Made by a program: the position numbers and the translations under genes. The notes beneath the pieces were generated by a model. It was given only the letters and a program-made list of their open reading frames with translations. It had not been told where the DNA came from and ran no database searches. Positions 25,113 through 33,725 of a DNA stretch of 64,000 nt are shown here, one piece after another. The stretch comes from Parerythrobacter jejuensis (GTDB taxonomy: Bacteria > Pseudomonadota > Alphaproteobacteria > Sphingomonadales > Sphingomonadaceae). The DNA lies in NCBI RefSeq assembly GCF_039536765.1, contig NZ_BAAAZF010000001.1:2439501-2503500 (forward strand), in the 5' to 3' direction. Within the stretch, counting starts at the first letter, position 1, and each line of letters starts with the position of its first letter.

Positions 25113-27215
25113 TTACAGCTTCACCCGTACGCCGAAACGCGCGCTGAAGGGTTCGGCCGGCTGGATATTGTTGTCGCCATGCGCGCTGGGGAAATAGGTC
25201 TCGTCGAACAGATTCTCGATATTGACCTGAAACGCCACCTGATCGTTCAAAGTATAATAGAACGCTGCATCGAACCGCCAATAGTCCGGCAAGGTGACGG
25301 TGTTGGAGAAGCTGGCGAACTGCTCGTCCTGATAAATGACGCCCAGGCCGACTGCGAATCTCTCGCTCAGATCGAACCGGTTCCAGGCTGAAATCTGGTG
25401 CTTGGGCAATTGCTGCAAACGCTGGCCTTGCACGCCGAAGCTGGATGCACTGGTGATCTCGCCGTCGAGATAGGTGTAGCCAAGATTGGCGTGCCAGTCG
25501 GGCGTGATCTCGCCGATCAGATTGATCTCGAACCCTTCGGTGCGGCTCTCACCGGTCAGAACGGTCAGGCCGGTATTGTTGGGATCGGTCGCGCGGGTAT
25601 TGCTCCGCTCCAGCCGGAAGATCGAGGCTGTCGCCAGCAGGCCGGGTTTAACCGACCATTTCGCGCCGATTTCGTAATTGGTGAACTTTTCCGGCTCGAA
25701 GGTGGCGTTGGTCGGGCTGATGAGGAAGAACTGGTCGCCGGCCTGGGGCAGGAAGCTCTCTGCATAGGAAGCGTAGAACGAAATATTCTCCTGCGGCTTC
25801 AGGATCAGCGCGACACGCGGGCTCACCTCTTCATCGACGCGGTTGCCCGGTGTGCCGGTAAGGGCGTCGACAGTCTCCAGGTCAAACCGTTCGTACCGAA
25901 GGCCGGCGACGATCTCGACATGGCCGCCGATACTCAGTTGGTCCTGGATATAGGCAGAGAAGGTCGACAGCTCGCTGTTGCGATCCCGGATAATCGGGCC
26001 CAGCGAGAAGGCCGGAACAGCGATCACGTCGGCCAGGGCAGTCGTCGTCCGTGTGGCGCCGCCTGCGAAAATGGCATTGCTGCGCGTGTTGCGGCTGTCT
26101 TGGGTGCTCGCTTCTACCCCGAACAGGAAAGTGTTCTCCAGCGCGCCAGTATCGACTTGCCAGACCAGATTGGCCTGGCCAATCAGGTTCTGGCGGGTTT
26201 GCGCGTCCTGGTATCCGCTCAATTCCACTGTCGTGCCGTCGGTGCCGCGCGGCAGGATATTGGCGTAGATCTTGTCGTAGTCGGCATACTGGATCGAGGC
26301 ATTGGCGCTGAGGCTGCCGTTGAATTCATGTTCGATCCGGCTGCGCAGGATGTGCACTTCTGCATCGGTCTGGTTGAAGCCGGGCGCACCAAAAAAGATT
26401 TCCGTCGCTCCGGGCAAAGGCAACCCGTTGAGAGCCGGAATGCCGCGATCGACCACGCGGGAATCGTTGTCGTAACTGTAAGTGGCGGTCAGCCTGGTAT
26501 CGGGGCCAAGTTCCGCCGTGATCGTTGGCGAAATGCCTATGAATCGGCCATCATAGAGATCACGGTCGTTGTTGAATTCTTCGTAGGTGCCATTCAGCCG
26601 GATCGTGACATTGTCAGATAGCGACTGGTTTACATCGGCCAGCAAGGCGAAAGCACCGAAAGTATCGACGGACGCGTCTCCATTGAAGAAACGGTCACCC
26701 ACCTTGGCCGTCTTGCTGACGCGATTGACCACACCGCCGCCGCCGCCGCGCCCGAAGATCAACGCGTTGGCACCCTTGAGCACTTCGACGCGGGCGATGT
26801 TGTAGAGCGGGCGATAATACTGCGCATCGTCACGCAGGCCATCAAGGTAGAAGTCCGCCGTGGTTTCCTGCCCGCGAATGAAGATTTCGTCGCGGTGCCC
26901 TTCGCCGGTCTCCAGGCTTACACCGGGAACATAGCGCAATGCCTCACCGAGCTGGCGGATCGACTGGTCTTCCAACTGGTCCTCGGTAATGAAGGTGACA
27001 GTCTGCGGCACATCCACCAAGGGTGTCGGAGTCTTGGTGCCGGTCGAACCGTCCTCGGAGGCATACTCGTCCACCGTCCCGATGACGACGATTTCCTCAG
27101 GCAAATAGTCCCGCTCCGGCCCGCTTTCAGCCACAGTTTCGGCAATTGCCGGGGAAGCGAATCCGGCGAGTGCCGCACTGGACAACAGGGCTGCGCGGCG
27201 GAGAGTATGGTGCAT
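25113..27215 (-). CDS. TonB-dependent siderophore receptor (Fiu/FhuA-like)
   Basis: A 700-residue receptor. Residues 1-25 form a signal peptide ending AIA; the plug has the siderophore-receptor series VPQTVTFITEDQL, SIRQLGEALRYVPGV, IFIRGQETTADFYLDGLRDD and VEVLKGANALIFGRG-type glycine-rich loop; the protein ends FSARFGVRVKL. These are typical of ferric catecholate/hydroxamate receptors (TIGR01783 type). Two Fur-like boxes lie upstream, supporting iron control. No siderophore synthesis, TonB or ABC genes are adjacent, so it probably imports siderophores made by other organisms or encoded elsewhere. Confidence 0.93.
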   Translation of the reverse strand: MHHTLRRAALLSSAALAGFASPAIAETVAESGPERDYLPEEIVVIGTVDEYASEDGSTGTKTPTPLVDVPQTVTFITEDQLEDQSIRQLGEALRYVPGVSLETGEGHRDEIFIRGQETTADFYLDGLRDDAQYYRPLYNIARVEVLKGANALIFGRGGGGGVVNRVSKTAKVGDRFFNGDASVDTFGAFALLADVNQSLSDNVTIRLNGTYEEFNNDRDLYDGRFIGISPTITAELGPDTRLTATYSYDNDSRVVDRGIPALNGLPLPGATEIFFGAPGFNQTDAEVHILRSRIEHEFNGSLSANASIQYADYDKIYANILPRGTDGTTVELSGYQDAQTRQNLIGQANLVWQVDTGALENTFLFGVEASTQDSRNTRSNAIFAGGATRTTTALADVIAVPAFSLGPIIRDRNSELSTFSAYIQDQLSIGGHVEIVAGLRYERFDLETVDALTGTPGNRVDEEVSPRVALILKPQENISFYASYAESFLPQAGDQFFLISPTNATFEPEKFTNYEIGAKWSVKPGLLATASIFRLERSNTRATDPNNTGLTVLTGESRTEGFEINLIGEITPDWHANLGYTYLDGEITSASSFGVQGQRLQQLPKHQISAWNRFDLSERFAVGLGVIYQDEQFASFSNTVTLPDYWRFDAAFYYTLNDQVAFQVNIENLFDETYFPSAHGDNNIQPAEPFSARFGVRVKL

Positions 27216-27227
27216 ACAGGACTTTCT

Positions 27228-27276
27228 TGCGAACGATTCTCGATAACAAGGGGCGTGCTATTGAGAATTATTCGCA
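27228..27276 (-). promoter_or_regulatory. Two Fur-like boxes and a promoter for the siderophore receptor
   Basis: On the minus strand, TGCGAATAATTCTCA (27276-27262) lies between a -35-like TTGCAA and a -10-like TAGCAC with 17 bases between them. A second element, CGAGAATCGTTCGCA (27242-27228), is a near copy in inverted orientation closer to the ATG. Both resemble the 7-1-7 Fur consensus TGATAATnATTATCA with several mismatches. The divergent ArsC-like gene begins 93 bases beyond, so the same boxes could influence it. Confidence 0.5.
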
Positions 27277-27369
27277 TTTGCAAGCGCTCGATCACGCTTG
27301 GCGGAAAAATCGCTTATTGCTAGGCAAACGGGCAACACAACCGATCACAGGATTGCTTGAGGAGACACC

Positions 27370-27714
27370 ATGAAAGCGACCATCTGGCACAACCCGAAAT
27401 GCGGCACCTCGCGCAAGACGCTGGCGATTCTCGAAAACCTGTCCAAAGTGGATGTCACAGTGGTGGAGTACCTCAAGGATCCGCCGACTGCCGAAAAGCT
27501 GGCGCAGCTCTATGCCGATGCCGGTATCACGCCCGCCGAGGGATTGCGCCTGCGCGGCACCGATGCGGAAGAGCGCGGCCTGCCCGATGCTGATGCCGAA
27601 ACGGTGCTGGCCGCGATGGCGGCTGATCCGATCCTGATCAATCGCCCGCTGGTTGAAACGGAGAAGGGCGTTCGGATTTGCAGGCCGCAGGACACGATCC
27701 TGGAAATCCTGTGA
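27370..27714 (+). CDS. arsC: Small ArsC-like (thioredoxin-fold) reductase
   Basis: A 114-residue protein with the ArsC signature HNPKCGTSRKTL (catalytic Cys11, two residues after Pro9) and a conserved NRPLVET segment near the C-terminus. These fit the glutaredoxin-coupled arsenate reductase family, which reduces arsenate to arsenite. At 114 residues it is shorter than plasmid R773 ArsC (about 141) and closer in size to chromosomal YffB/YfgD-like members, some of which are not arsenate reductases. The ATG follows GGAGACACC. No arsR, arsB or acr3 is adjacent; the neighbour is a convergent MFS gene. Confidence 0.78.
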   Translation: MKATIWHNPKCGTSRKTLAILENLSKVDVTVVEYLKDPPTAEKLAQLYADAGITPAEGLRLRGTDAEERGLPDADAETVLAAMAADPILINRPLVETEKGVRICRPQDTILEIL

Positions 27715-27717
27715 GCG

Positions 27718-29112
27718 CTAGGTCCGGTCGCGGGTCAGGAACTCGTCGCTCTGCAAAGAGCGGTAGCCAAGCACGAACACCGCCACGCAAAAGGCGATAA
27801 TCACGGCAAAGCCCAGCCATTCGGAATAACCGTAGAGCAGGACCCCCAGGGCAGGGGCATAGATGTAGCTCGCGCCATTGATCGAGGCGACCTTGCCCGA
27901 CACCTGTCCCTGTTCAGGGCGGGTGACGGCCAGTGAAGCGCCAGCAGTGAAACCGGGCCGGTAGAGGCCAAAGCCGAGCGAGGCGACGGCAAAGCCAAGC
28001 GCGATGGCATGCAGGTCCTGCGCAACGCCGAACAGGACCACTCCGATCACAGCCAGGGCCATGCCCCACAGCGTCGAAGCGCGCGGCCCCATCTGGAGGG
28101 TCGGGATCAATCCCCATTGTGCCAGCAAAGTTGCCACTGCTCCGACCATCAGAACGATGCCAACAGGGCCCGCCCCTGCTTCGGGCGTGTCGCGCAGGCC
28201 GAGACGGTCCAGCACCAGGAAACCGGAAATGCCAAGGATCATGGCTTGGGCATGCCCACCCAGTAGGCCTGCCGTCATCCACGGCAACAGCCGCTTGTCC
28301 GTCCACTTAAGGTCCGGCGGCTCGGCTATAGGATAGGCCTGCATTTCCCCGGACTCCAAATCGTCATCATGGTCATCGGTGTCGCGGGCATGGCGCCCCG
28401 CAGCGCTGCCAAACGGGGCATCAAAGGTCTTCCCGCGTGCTGCAAATTGCGGTTCGTCGTTCGGCAAGCGAAAACGCAGGGCGATTAGGGTGACGACCCC
28501 GATGGCAGAAAAGGCAATGAAGGGACCGGTCAGACCAACGCCCGGAAAAATCAGCAGTGGTGCCAGCGCCGGACCGATGACAGTGCCCAGGCCAAAGCTC
28601 GATGCCAGAACCGACAGGGCCTGGGTCCGCTCGCTGCGCGGGGTGCGGCTGGCGACATAGGCCTGCACGGCGGGCGGAGCGGCAGAGCCGAAGGCGCCGT
28701 AGAGCGAGCGACAGACCGCAAACATGATCAAGGTCCACAGGCCGGACAACAATCCGAGCAGGCCGAACCACAAAACCAGCCCGCACAGCGCCATTGAAAA
28801 GATAAAACCGACCATCCCCAGCGCCATCATGGCCTTGCGGCCACGCTGGTCGGAACGCTTGGCCCAGATTGGCGCACACAGCACCCACAAAAGGGCAGAC
28901 CAGCTATAGGCCAAGCTGATCCAGACATCCTGCACGCCCAGCGCCGTGCCGATAGACGGCATGACCGATTGCATCGCCGTATTGCCGGCAGCCGTGACCA
29001 GCATCACGGCGAACAACAGGACCAGCCGCTCGCGCGAAATCGGCCTTGGCGGCTTGGCCGCAGCGAGCGTGGAAAGCCCTGTCTGGGTGGGGTCGGCGTC
29101 GGCCATCGCCAT
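27718..29112 (-). CDS. MFS transporter, drug-efflux type
   Basis: A 464-residue major facilitator with about 12 hydrophobic segments. The first-half signatures (MPSIGTALG in TM1, WAKRSDQRGRKAMM in the loop after TM2) fit the DHA1 multidrug-exporter group. The central cytoplasmic loop is long and charged, with an Asp/His-rich run (DTDDHDDD) around residues ~245-255. Its stop lies three bases from that of the convergent ArsC-like gene. Nothing links it to arsenic beyond position. The start at 29112 (MAMADADP) has an alternative ATG two codons later. Confidence 0.85.
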   Translation of the reverse strand: MAMADADPTQTGLSTLAAAKPPRPISRERLVLLFAVMLVTAAGNTAMQSVMPSIGTALGVQDVWISLAYSWSALLWVLCAPIWAKRSDQRGRKAMMALGMVGFIFSMALCGLVLWFGLLGLLSGLWTLIMFAVCRSLYGAFGSAAPPAVQAYVASRTPRSERTQALSVLASSFGLGTVIGPALAPLLIFPGVGLTGPFIAFSAIGVVTLIALRFRLPNDEPQFAARGKTFDAPFGSAAGRHARDTDDHDDDLESGEMQAYPIAEPPDLKWTDKRLLPWMTAGLLGGHAQAMILGISGFLVLDRLGLRDTPEAGAGPVGIVLMVGAVATLLAQWGLIPTLQMGPRASTLWGMALAVIGVVLFGVAQDLHAIALGFAVASLGFGLYRPGFTAGASLAVTRPEQGQVSGKVASINGASYIYAPALGVLLYGYSEWLGFAVIIAFCVAVFVLGYRSLQSDEFLTRDRT

Positions 29113-29214
29113 CCGCTACCCCTCTGATCCACCGGTTGCAATGCTGCAACTCAAGTGCCACCTGTTGCCCGGGACAGAATACTGCATGGGCCTCGCTTGG
29201 CTGGAGGAAACGGG

Positions 29215-29844
29215 TTGACGAACAGTGATTTAGGAGCGCCCTCGCGCTTGAGGGATCGTATCGGTCGCAAGGTTGGCAAGATGTTGGGCCAATGGGGCGT
29301 GTTCTTTCGCGGCTTCCTCGAACATCCGCGCATGGTGGGCTCGATCATCCCGTCTTCGCGCTTCACGATCCAGCGCATGCTGGGCCCAGTCGATTGGCAG
29401 CGGTGCAAACTGTTTGTCGAGTACGGCCCCGGCGTCGGGACCTTTTGCCTGCCTGTGCTAGAGCACTTGCCGGGCGACGGACGCCTGATCGCGGTCGACA
29501 CCAATCCGCTGTTTGTCGACTATCTCAACCGCATAATTACCGATAGCCGTTTCACTGCCGTGCTTGGCTCGGCGGAGGATGTCGAAGAGATCGTGCGATC
29601 CGCCGGCCATGACCACGCCGACTATATCCTGTCGGGCCTGCCATTCTCGACCTTGCCGGGCGGAGTGGGTGAGCGGATCGTCGCCTCCACACACCGCATT
29701 CTGCGCCCTGGCGGTGCCTTCATGGCGTACCAGTTCACGGCGGCAGTTCGCGACCTGATGCGCGCCGACTTTGCCCGCATCGACAGTGATTTCGAATTCT
29801 GGAACGTGTTGCCCTGCAAGCTCTTCTGGGGTTGGAAGAGCTAG
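29215..29844 (+). CDS. Class I SAM-dependent methyltransferase (phospholipid N-methyltransferase PmtA-like)
   Basis: A 209-residue Rossmann methyltransferase. Motif I is VEYGPGVGTFCLPVL (SAM loop), followed by an acidic VDTNP after beta-2, and LSGLPFSTLP at motif IV, which resembles the rRNA-adenine-dimethylase-related PmtA enzymes that make phosphatidylcholine. The N-terminus has FFRGFLEHPRMVGSIIPSS, also seen in PmtA. The start is TTG at 29215 with an excellent GGAGGAAA site; longer open extensions upstream have none. It is transcribed away from the MFS gene. The alternative is another lipid or small-molecule methyltransferase. Confidence 0.75.
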   Translation: MTNSDLGAPSRLRDRIGRKVGKMLGQWGVFFRGFLEHPRMVGSIIPSSRFTIQRMLGPVDWQRCKLFVEYGPGVGTFCLPVLEHLPGDGRLIAVDTNPLFVDYLNRIITDSRFTAVLGSAEDVEEIVRSAGHDHADYILSGLPFSTLPGGVGERIVASTHRILRPGGAFMAYQFTAAVRDLMRADFARIDSDFEFWNVLPCKLFWGWKS

Positions 29845-29873
29845 CCAGCCATCAAGAACCCGCGAGCCGCATT

Positions 29874-30707
29874 TTAGTCGAAGGTCTCGCTGATCCCTTC
29901 GGAACTACCGCCAGAAAGCTGGCCGTGAATAGCGGCCAGCACCGCCAGAAAGATGCACACGAACACTGCGTTGATCAGGCCGGAACTGATGCCGGTGCCG
30001 ATCGCCGCGCCTTGCGGGCCGAAGATCGCCATGACCAGTCCGAAGACCATGCCGATGACAATCGAGACTACGCCGAAAACGAGGATGAGCAGGAAGTAGA
30101 ACAGGAACAGGCGCAGCGAATTGCCCTTGGTCAGCTGCCACGAACGGCCAATCACTTTGACCGGGTTCATGATCCGCTCGATGCCGATCACCGGCGCGGT
30201 CAGCGAGAGCTTGGTGTAGAGGTATATGCCGCCAACAAAGGCAAGCAGACCGACGATGGCGATGAGCGCAGTGGAGCCGGTCGCCGCCGCGATGCCAACT
30301 GGCACACCGATTGCGAGCACAAACACGAGGCCGGTCAGCAAGGCAGTCCCGATATAAGGGAGCAGCGCCTTCACACCGAAGCCGATCGCATCACCCACCG
30401 TCGGGCGTGACCGGTCAGTGAGCAAAGCCAGGAGGGAAATCATGCCGATCCCCTGCAACAGGCCGACCAACAGGAACAGCCACCAGTTCTCCGAATACAG
30501 GGCCAGGGACTGCTCCATAATCGCGTCGAAATCATCCGGAGCCGGCTGGCCGCCAGCTGCCATACCGGTCGCCGCTTCGGGGGCGACTACGGCCAGCAAG
30601 GCGTACGGCAGGAAGAAAAATACACCGGCCACAATCGCAATCATGCTCAAATTGCCTTTGAGCAATGCCAGCGCATCATTCCAGGCCTGGCTCATATCGA
30701 ATTTCAT
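29874..30707 (-). CDS. Multi-spanning membrane protein of unknown function (YciC/GPDPase-membrane-domain-like)
   Basis: A 277-residue protein with about six long hydrophobic segments and an N-terminal FDMSQAWNDALALLKGN amphipathic region. The motif 'RSWQLTKGNSLRLF' before a helix and the overall layout resemble the membrane domain of glycerophosphodiesterase-like (PF10110) or YciC proteins, but the resemblance is general. The start ATG at 30707 has GGGAGCAGG upstream; an open extension to 30872 overlaps the divergent lipB and is rejected. No function can be assigned. Confidence 0.75.
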   Translation of the reverse strand: MKFDMSQAWNDALALLKGNLSMIAIVAGVFFFLPYALLAVVAPEAATGMAAGGQPAPDDFDAIMEQSLALYSENWWLFLLVGLLQGIGMISLLALLTDRSRPTVGDAIGFGVKALLPYIGTALLTGLVFVLAIGVPVGIAAATGSTALIAIVGLLAFVGGIYLYTKLSLTAPVIGIERIMNPVKVIGRSWQLTKGNSLRLFLFYFLLILVFGVVSIVIGMVFGLVMAIFGPQGAAIGTGISSGLINAVFVCIFLAVLAAIHGQLSGGSSEGISETFD

Positions 30708-30774
30708 CGTCCTGCTCCCCCAATTTTCGTTGCCCTCTTGATAAGCGCTCCGGCAGGGGCCACGCAATGGGCAA

Positions 30775-31434
30775 ATGGAAAATCGCCTTACCCAAATTGA
30801 ATGGCGCGCCGATACGTCGCAGGTCCCATATCGCGCCGCGCTCGAAGAAATGGAGCGCCGCAATGCCGCCATCGCGGCGGGTGAAGAGCGTGAGCTGATC
30901 TGGTTGCTGGATCACCCCCCGGTCTACACGGCAGGCACCAGTGCGGCGGCGGATGAACTGCTTGATCCGCGGTTTGAAGTGGTGGAAGCCGGGCGGGGCG
31001 GGCGCTATACCTATCACGGGCCGGGTCAGCGCGTAGGATATGCGCTGCTCGATCTGCGTCATCGTGGCAAGGATGTCCGCCGGTTTGTCCATGCGCTCGA
31101 ACGCTGGGTCATCGCAACGCTCGCCGGATTTGGTGTCGAGAGCTGGGCTGTCGACGGGCGGGTCGGCATCTGGACGACCGATATAGACGGATCGGAGGCC
31201 AAGATTGGCGCCATCGGCGTGCGGGTGCGTCGTTGGGTCACGATGCACGGCTTCTCAGTCAATCTCGATCCGGATCTTGCCCATTTCACCGGTATCGTGC
31301 CCTGCGGCATCGAAGAATTCGGGGTTACCAGTCTCGCAAGGCTGGGGATTTCGCTTGCGCCAGAGGATTGGGACGCGGCATTGCGAGCCGAAGCAGAGAA
31401 TTTCCTCGCCGGCCTTGAAGGAGAGACAGCATGA
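30775..31434 (+). CDS. lipB: Lipoyl(octanoyl) transferase LipB
   Basis: A 219-residue protein carrying the LipB signatures [12 protein letters not shown] (residues 74-85), [10 protein letters not shown] with Lys143, and GIVPCGI with the acyl-thioester Cys177. It transfers octanoyl from acyl carrier protein to the lipoyl domains of 2-oxoacid dehydrogenases, the first step of lipoate assembly, in the cytoplasm. No lipA is adjacent. Its stop overlaps by four bases (ATGA) the start of a small lipoprotein gene. Confidence 0.97.
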   Translation: MENRLTQIEWRADTSQVPYRAALEEMERRNAAIAAGEERELIWLLDHPPVYTAGTSAAADELLDPRFEVVEAGRGGRYTYHGPGQRVGYALLDLRHRGKDVRRFVHALERWVIATLAGFGVESWAVDGRVGIWTTDIDGSEAKIGAIGVRVRRWVTMHGFSVNLDPDLAHFTGIVPCGIEEFGVTSLARLGISLAPEDWDAALRAEAENFLAGLEGETA

Positions 31435-31676
31435 TCAGGCGCATCGTATTATTGGCAGCTTTGCCCCTCGCTCTCGCGGCGTGTGGGGATGATCCTGTTG
31501 TTGAGCCAGCGGTCGAGGAAAGCGGCGGAGATGCGCAGGGTGATGTGCGGGGCGGTTCGATCAGTGACGCGATGCTGCCGCTGGATTCTGTCGAGTCGCA
31601 ATCGCCCACGCAGGGCGGCGATGATGAAGATGGTGAAGAAGGAGCCGGCGAGGGCGAAGACGCCGGCGAAGATTAA
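31431..31676 (+). CDS. Small acidic lipoprotein
   Basis: An 81-residue protein with a lipoprotein signal peptide: basic MIRRI, a hydrophobic stretch and the lipobox LAAC with Cys18. The mature part is very acidic, with the last ~20 residues almost entirely Asp, Glu and Gly. It should be secreted and lipid-anchored; such acidic tails can bind cations. It overlaps the lipB stop (ATGA), so it is expressed with lipB. Similar small lipoproteins are common but uncharacterised. Confidence 0.75.
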   Translation: MIRRIVLLAALPLALAACGDDPVVEPAVEESGGDAQGDVRGGSISDAMLPLDSVESQSPTQGGDDEDGEEGAGEGEDAGED

Positions 31677-31678
31677 GG

Positions 31679-32536
31679 CTAGGCTTCGTCGCCGAGCAAT
31701 TGCTTGGCACGATCGAGCCCGACCCTATCGACAATGAGGCCATCAACCGTAAGAACTTGGGCGAGCGGATGAAGTTCGAATGCGGTCACGATAGAGCGGG
31801 CTACGGCCAATTCGTCTTCGCTGGTCGCCATAAGCTCTTCGATCACGGGAACCTGGGCGGGATGGAGTGCCATCATCGCGTCGAAGCCGGTCACGCGCGC
31901 CCTCTTGACCACGTTGCGCAGGGTATCTTCGTTTCGGACGATGTTCGTGCCGCTTTCGATCGCCATCAATCCGCGAACCTTCGCGGTTAGCAGCAATTGC
32001 GCGCGCACGGCCCGCACAGCATCGTTTTCCGGCCCTGCCATGTGTGATGACGCGACCAAGGCAGATACATCCCAGCTCAGACCGAGAATGCGCGGGTGGG
32101 GATCTTTCGAAAAACCGGGGATGGCCAGCGCGGCTTCGGGGGCATCGCCCACTTGGGGGACAATGCGGACCGAATTGTGCTTGGCCGGTCCGCCTTGCTC
32201 CAATTCGTAAATCTCTGCAGCCACCAGCTGGACCTGATCCGGGCCAAGAGCGCGGGGCAAGACGATCCCGTTGGGCGGGACCGCCATGACCGCCTCGAGA
32301 TCCTCTTTCCAGTGCATGCTGCCGACCGGATTGATCCGCACCCAGCGCTCGAACGGTTTGCCGACCAATTGCCGGCTTTGCTGGTTGAGAAAAAGGACAG
32401 CGCGATCGCGCGCCTCTTGCTTACTCCGCTCCGGTACATTGGCGAGATCGACGACGACAACATCGGCGCCCGCGCCGGCAGCCTTGGCCAGTTTGGCGTC
32501 ATTATCGGCCGGGACGAGAAGCCAGGATCGCAGCAT
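31679..32536 (-). CDS. HpcH/HpaI aldolase / citrate lyase beta-like (CoA ester lyase) family protein
   Basis: A 285-residue TIM-barrel protein of the CitE-like group: N-terminal RSWLLVPADNDAKLAKA and VVVVDLAN, then the conserved RVTGFDAMMALHPAQVPVI near the C-terminus, which is the usual 'HP.Q' signature of CitE/malyl-CoA lyase relatives. Members cleave or form citramalyl-CoA, malyl-CoA or citryl-CoA using Mg2+. The first Asp of the metal site is in the 'DLAN' context where classical enzymes have 'DLED', so activity may differ. It is 20 bases downstream of the Old Yellow Enzyme gene and probably in one operon. Confidence 0.82.
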   Translation of the reverse strand: MLRSWLLVPADNDAKLAKAAGAGADVVVVDLANVPERSKQEARDRAVLFLNQQSRQLVGKPFERWVRINPVGSMHWKEDLEAVMAVPPNGIVLPRALGPDQVQLVAAEIYELEQGGPAKHNSVRIVPQVGDAPEAALAIPGFSKDPHPRILGLSWDVSALVASSHMAGPENDAVRAVRAQLLLTAKVRGLMAIESGTNIVRNEDTLRNVVKRARVTGFDAMMALHPAQVPVIEELMATSEDELAVARSIVTAFELHPLAQVLTVDGLIVDRVGLDRAKQLLGDEA

Positions 32537-32556
32537 GGTGGGTTCCGGGGGCAGGC

Positions 32557-33666
32557 TTAGGCTGCCTGTTCCCGCTCCTCCTCCAGCGTCGGGTAATCGA
32601 CATATCCTTCCGGAATCGGGAAATACCAGCTCTTGGGCACATCCTTATTGGGATTGAAATGAGCCCCTGCCGCAATCCGCCTTTCCAGGTCGGGATTGGA
32701 AATATAGGGTCGGCCAAAACTCACCGCATCGCATTTGCCGCTAGCGACATCTTCGGAAGCTTGTGCGGCGGTATAGTCCGAATTCAGGATCAGCGGGCCC
32801 GAATAGAGGGTGCGGATCAGCGGACTCTGCTTGGGCACATCTGTCTGGCCGAATGTGCCTTCAGGCCCCGGCTCACGCAGTTCCAGAAAAGCGAGGCCGA
32901 GCTCTTCGATGACCTTGGCGGCAGCACCGAAAGTCTCTGCCGGATTGCTGTCATCGCACCCTTGCGTTTCACCATTCGGGGACAAACGGATGCCGACCCG
33001 GTCTGCGCCCCAGACATCGATCAGCACTTCGAGCACTTCGCGCATGAAGCGGGTGCGGTTTTGTGCGCTACCGCCATAATCATCATCGCGCAGATTGCTG
33101 GAATCGCGCAGGAACTGGTCGATCAGATAGCCATTGGCACCATGCAATTGCACGCCGTCAAACCCGGCATTCTTCGCGTTCTGCGCCGCATTGCGATAGT
33201 CGTCGATAGTGCGCTTGATGTCATCGAGGGTCATGGCGCGGGCTTGTGCGTAAGGCTGCTTGCCTTCGGGTGTATGTGCTTCGCCGGGCGCTGTCGTTGC
33301 GCTGGCTGAAACTGGTGGGTTTCCGCCCAGGAAATAGGGATGGACGATCCGGCCCATATGCCACAGCTGCATCACGATCAGTCCACCCTCCTCGTGCACG
33401 GCATTGGTGGAGGCTTTCCATGCTTCGGCCTGCTCGGCGCTCCAGATGCCCGGAGCTGACGGCCAGCCGAGGCCTTCTTGGCTGATTCCGGTCGCTTCGG
33501 TCAGGATCATGCCAGCGCCGGCCCGCTGGCGATAATAGGTCGCCATCAATTCGTTCGGGGTGAACATCGGGTCAGCCGCACGCCCGCGCGTCAGTGGTGC
33601 CATGAAGATGCGGTTCTTCGCTTCCAGCGCGCCCATGGTGATCGGCTCAAACAGATTGTCATGCAT
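32557..33666 (-). CDS. Alkene reductase / Old Yellow Enzyme family flavoprotein (NemA-like)
   Basis: A 369-residue FMN TIM-barrel enzyme. Signatures are FEPITMGALEAKNRIFMAPLTR at the N-terminus, LWHMGRIVHP, and GFDGVQLHGANGYLIDQFL followed by NLRDDDYGGS (substrate-binding His and Asn). It reduces activated C=C bonds with NAD(P)H. The start ATG at 33666 lies where family members begin; an open extension to 33831 has no similarity. Its start overlaps the region of the divergent DMT transporter gene. The CitE-like gene downstream is probably co-transcribed. Confidence 0.92.
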   Translation of the reverse strand: MHDNLFEPITMGALEAKNRIFMAPLTRGRAADPMFTPNELMATYYRQRAGAGMILTEATGISQEGLGWPSAPGIWSAEQAEAWKASTNAVHEEGGLIVMQLWHMGRIVHPYFLGGNPPVSASATTAPGEAHTPEGKQPYAQARAMTLDDIKRTIDDYRNAAQNAKNAGFDGVQLHGANGYLIDQFLRDSSNLRDDDYGGSAQNRTRFMREVLEVLIDVWGADRVGIRLSPNGETQGCDDSNPAETFGAAAKVIEELGLAFLELREPGPEGTFGQTDVPKQSPLIRTLYSGPLILNSDYTAAQASEDVASGKCDAVSFGRPYISNPDLERRIAAGAHFNPNKDVPKSWYFPIPEGYVDYPTLEEEREQAA

Positions 33667-33725
33667 TGTCAGGTCGTCTCCGCATTTTCTTTTCAACTTT
33701 TCAGTTGGCGGGCTACGGCAGAGAC

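Noticed and set aside
16353-29112. A complete arsenic-resistance operon
   Set aside because: Only an ArsC-like gene and two arsenosugar-family transferases by name; no arsR, arsB/acr3 or arsM was found.
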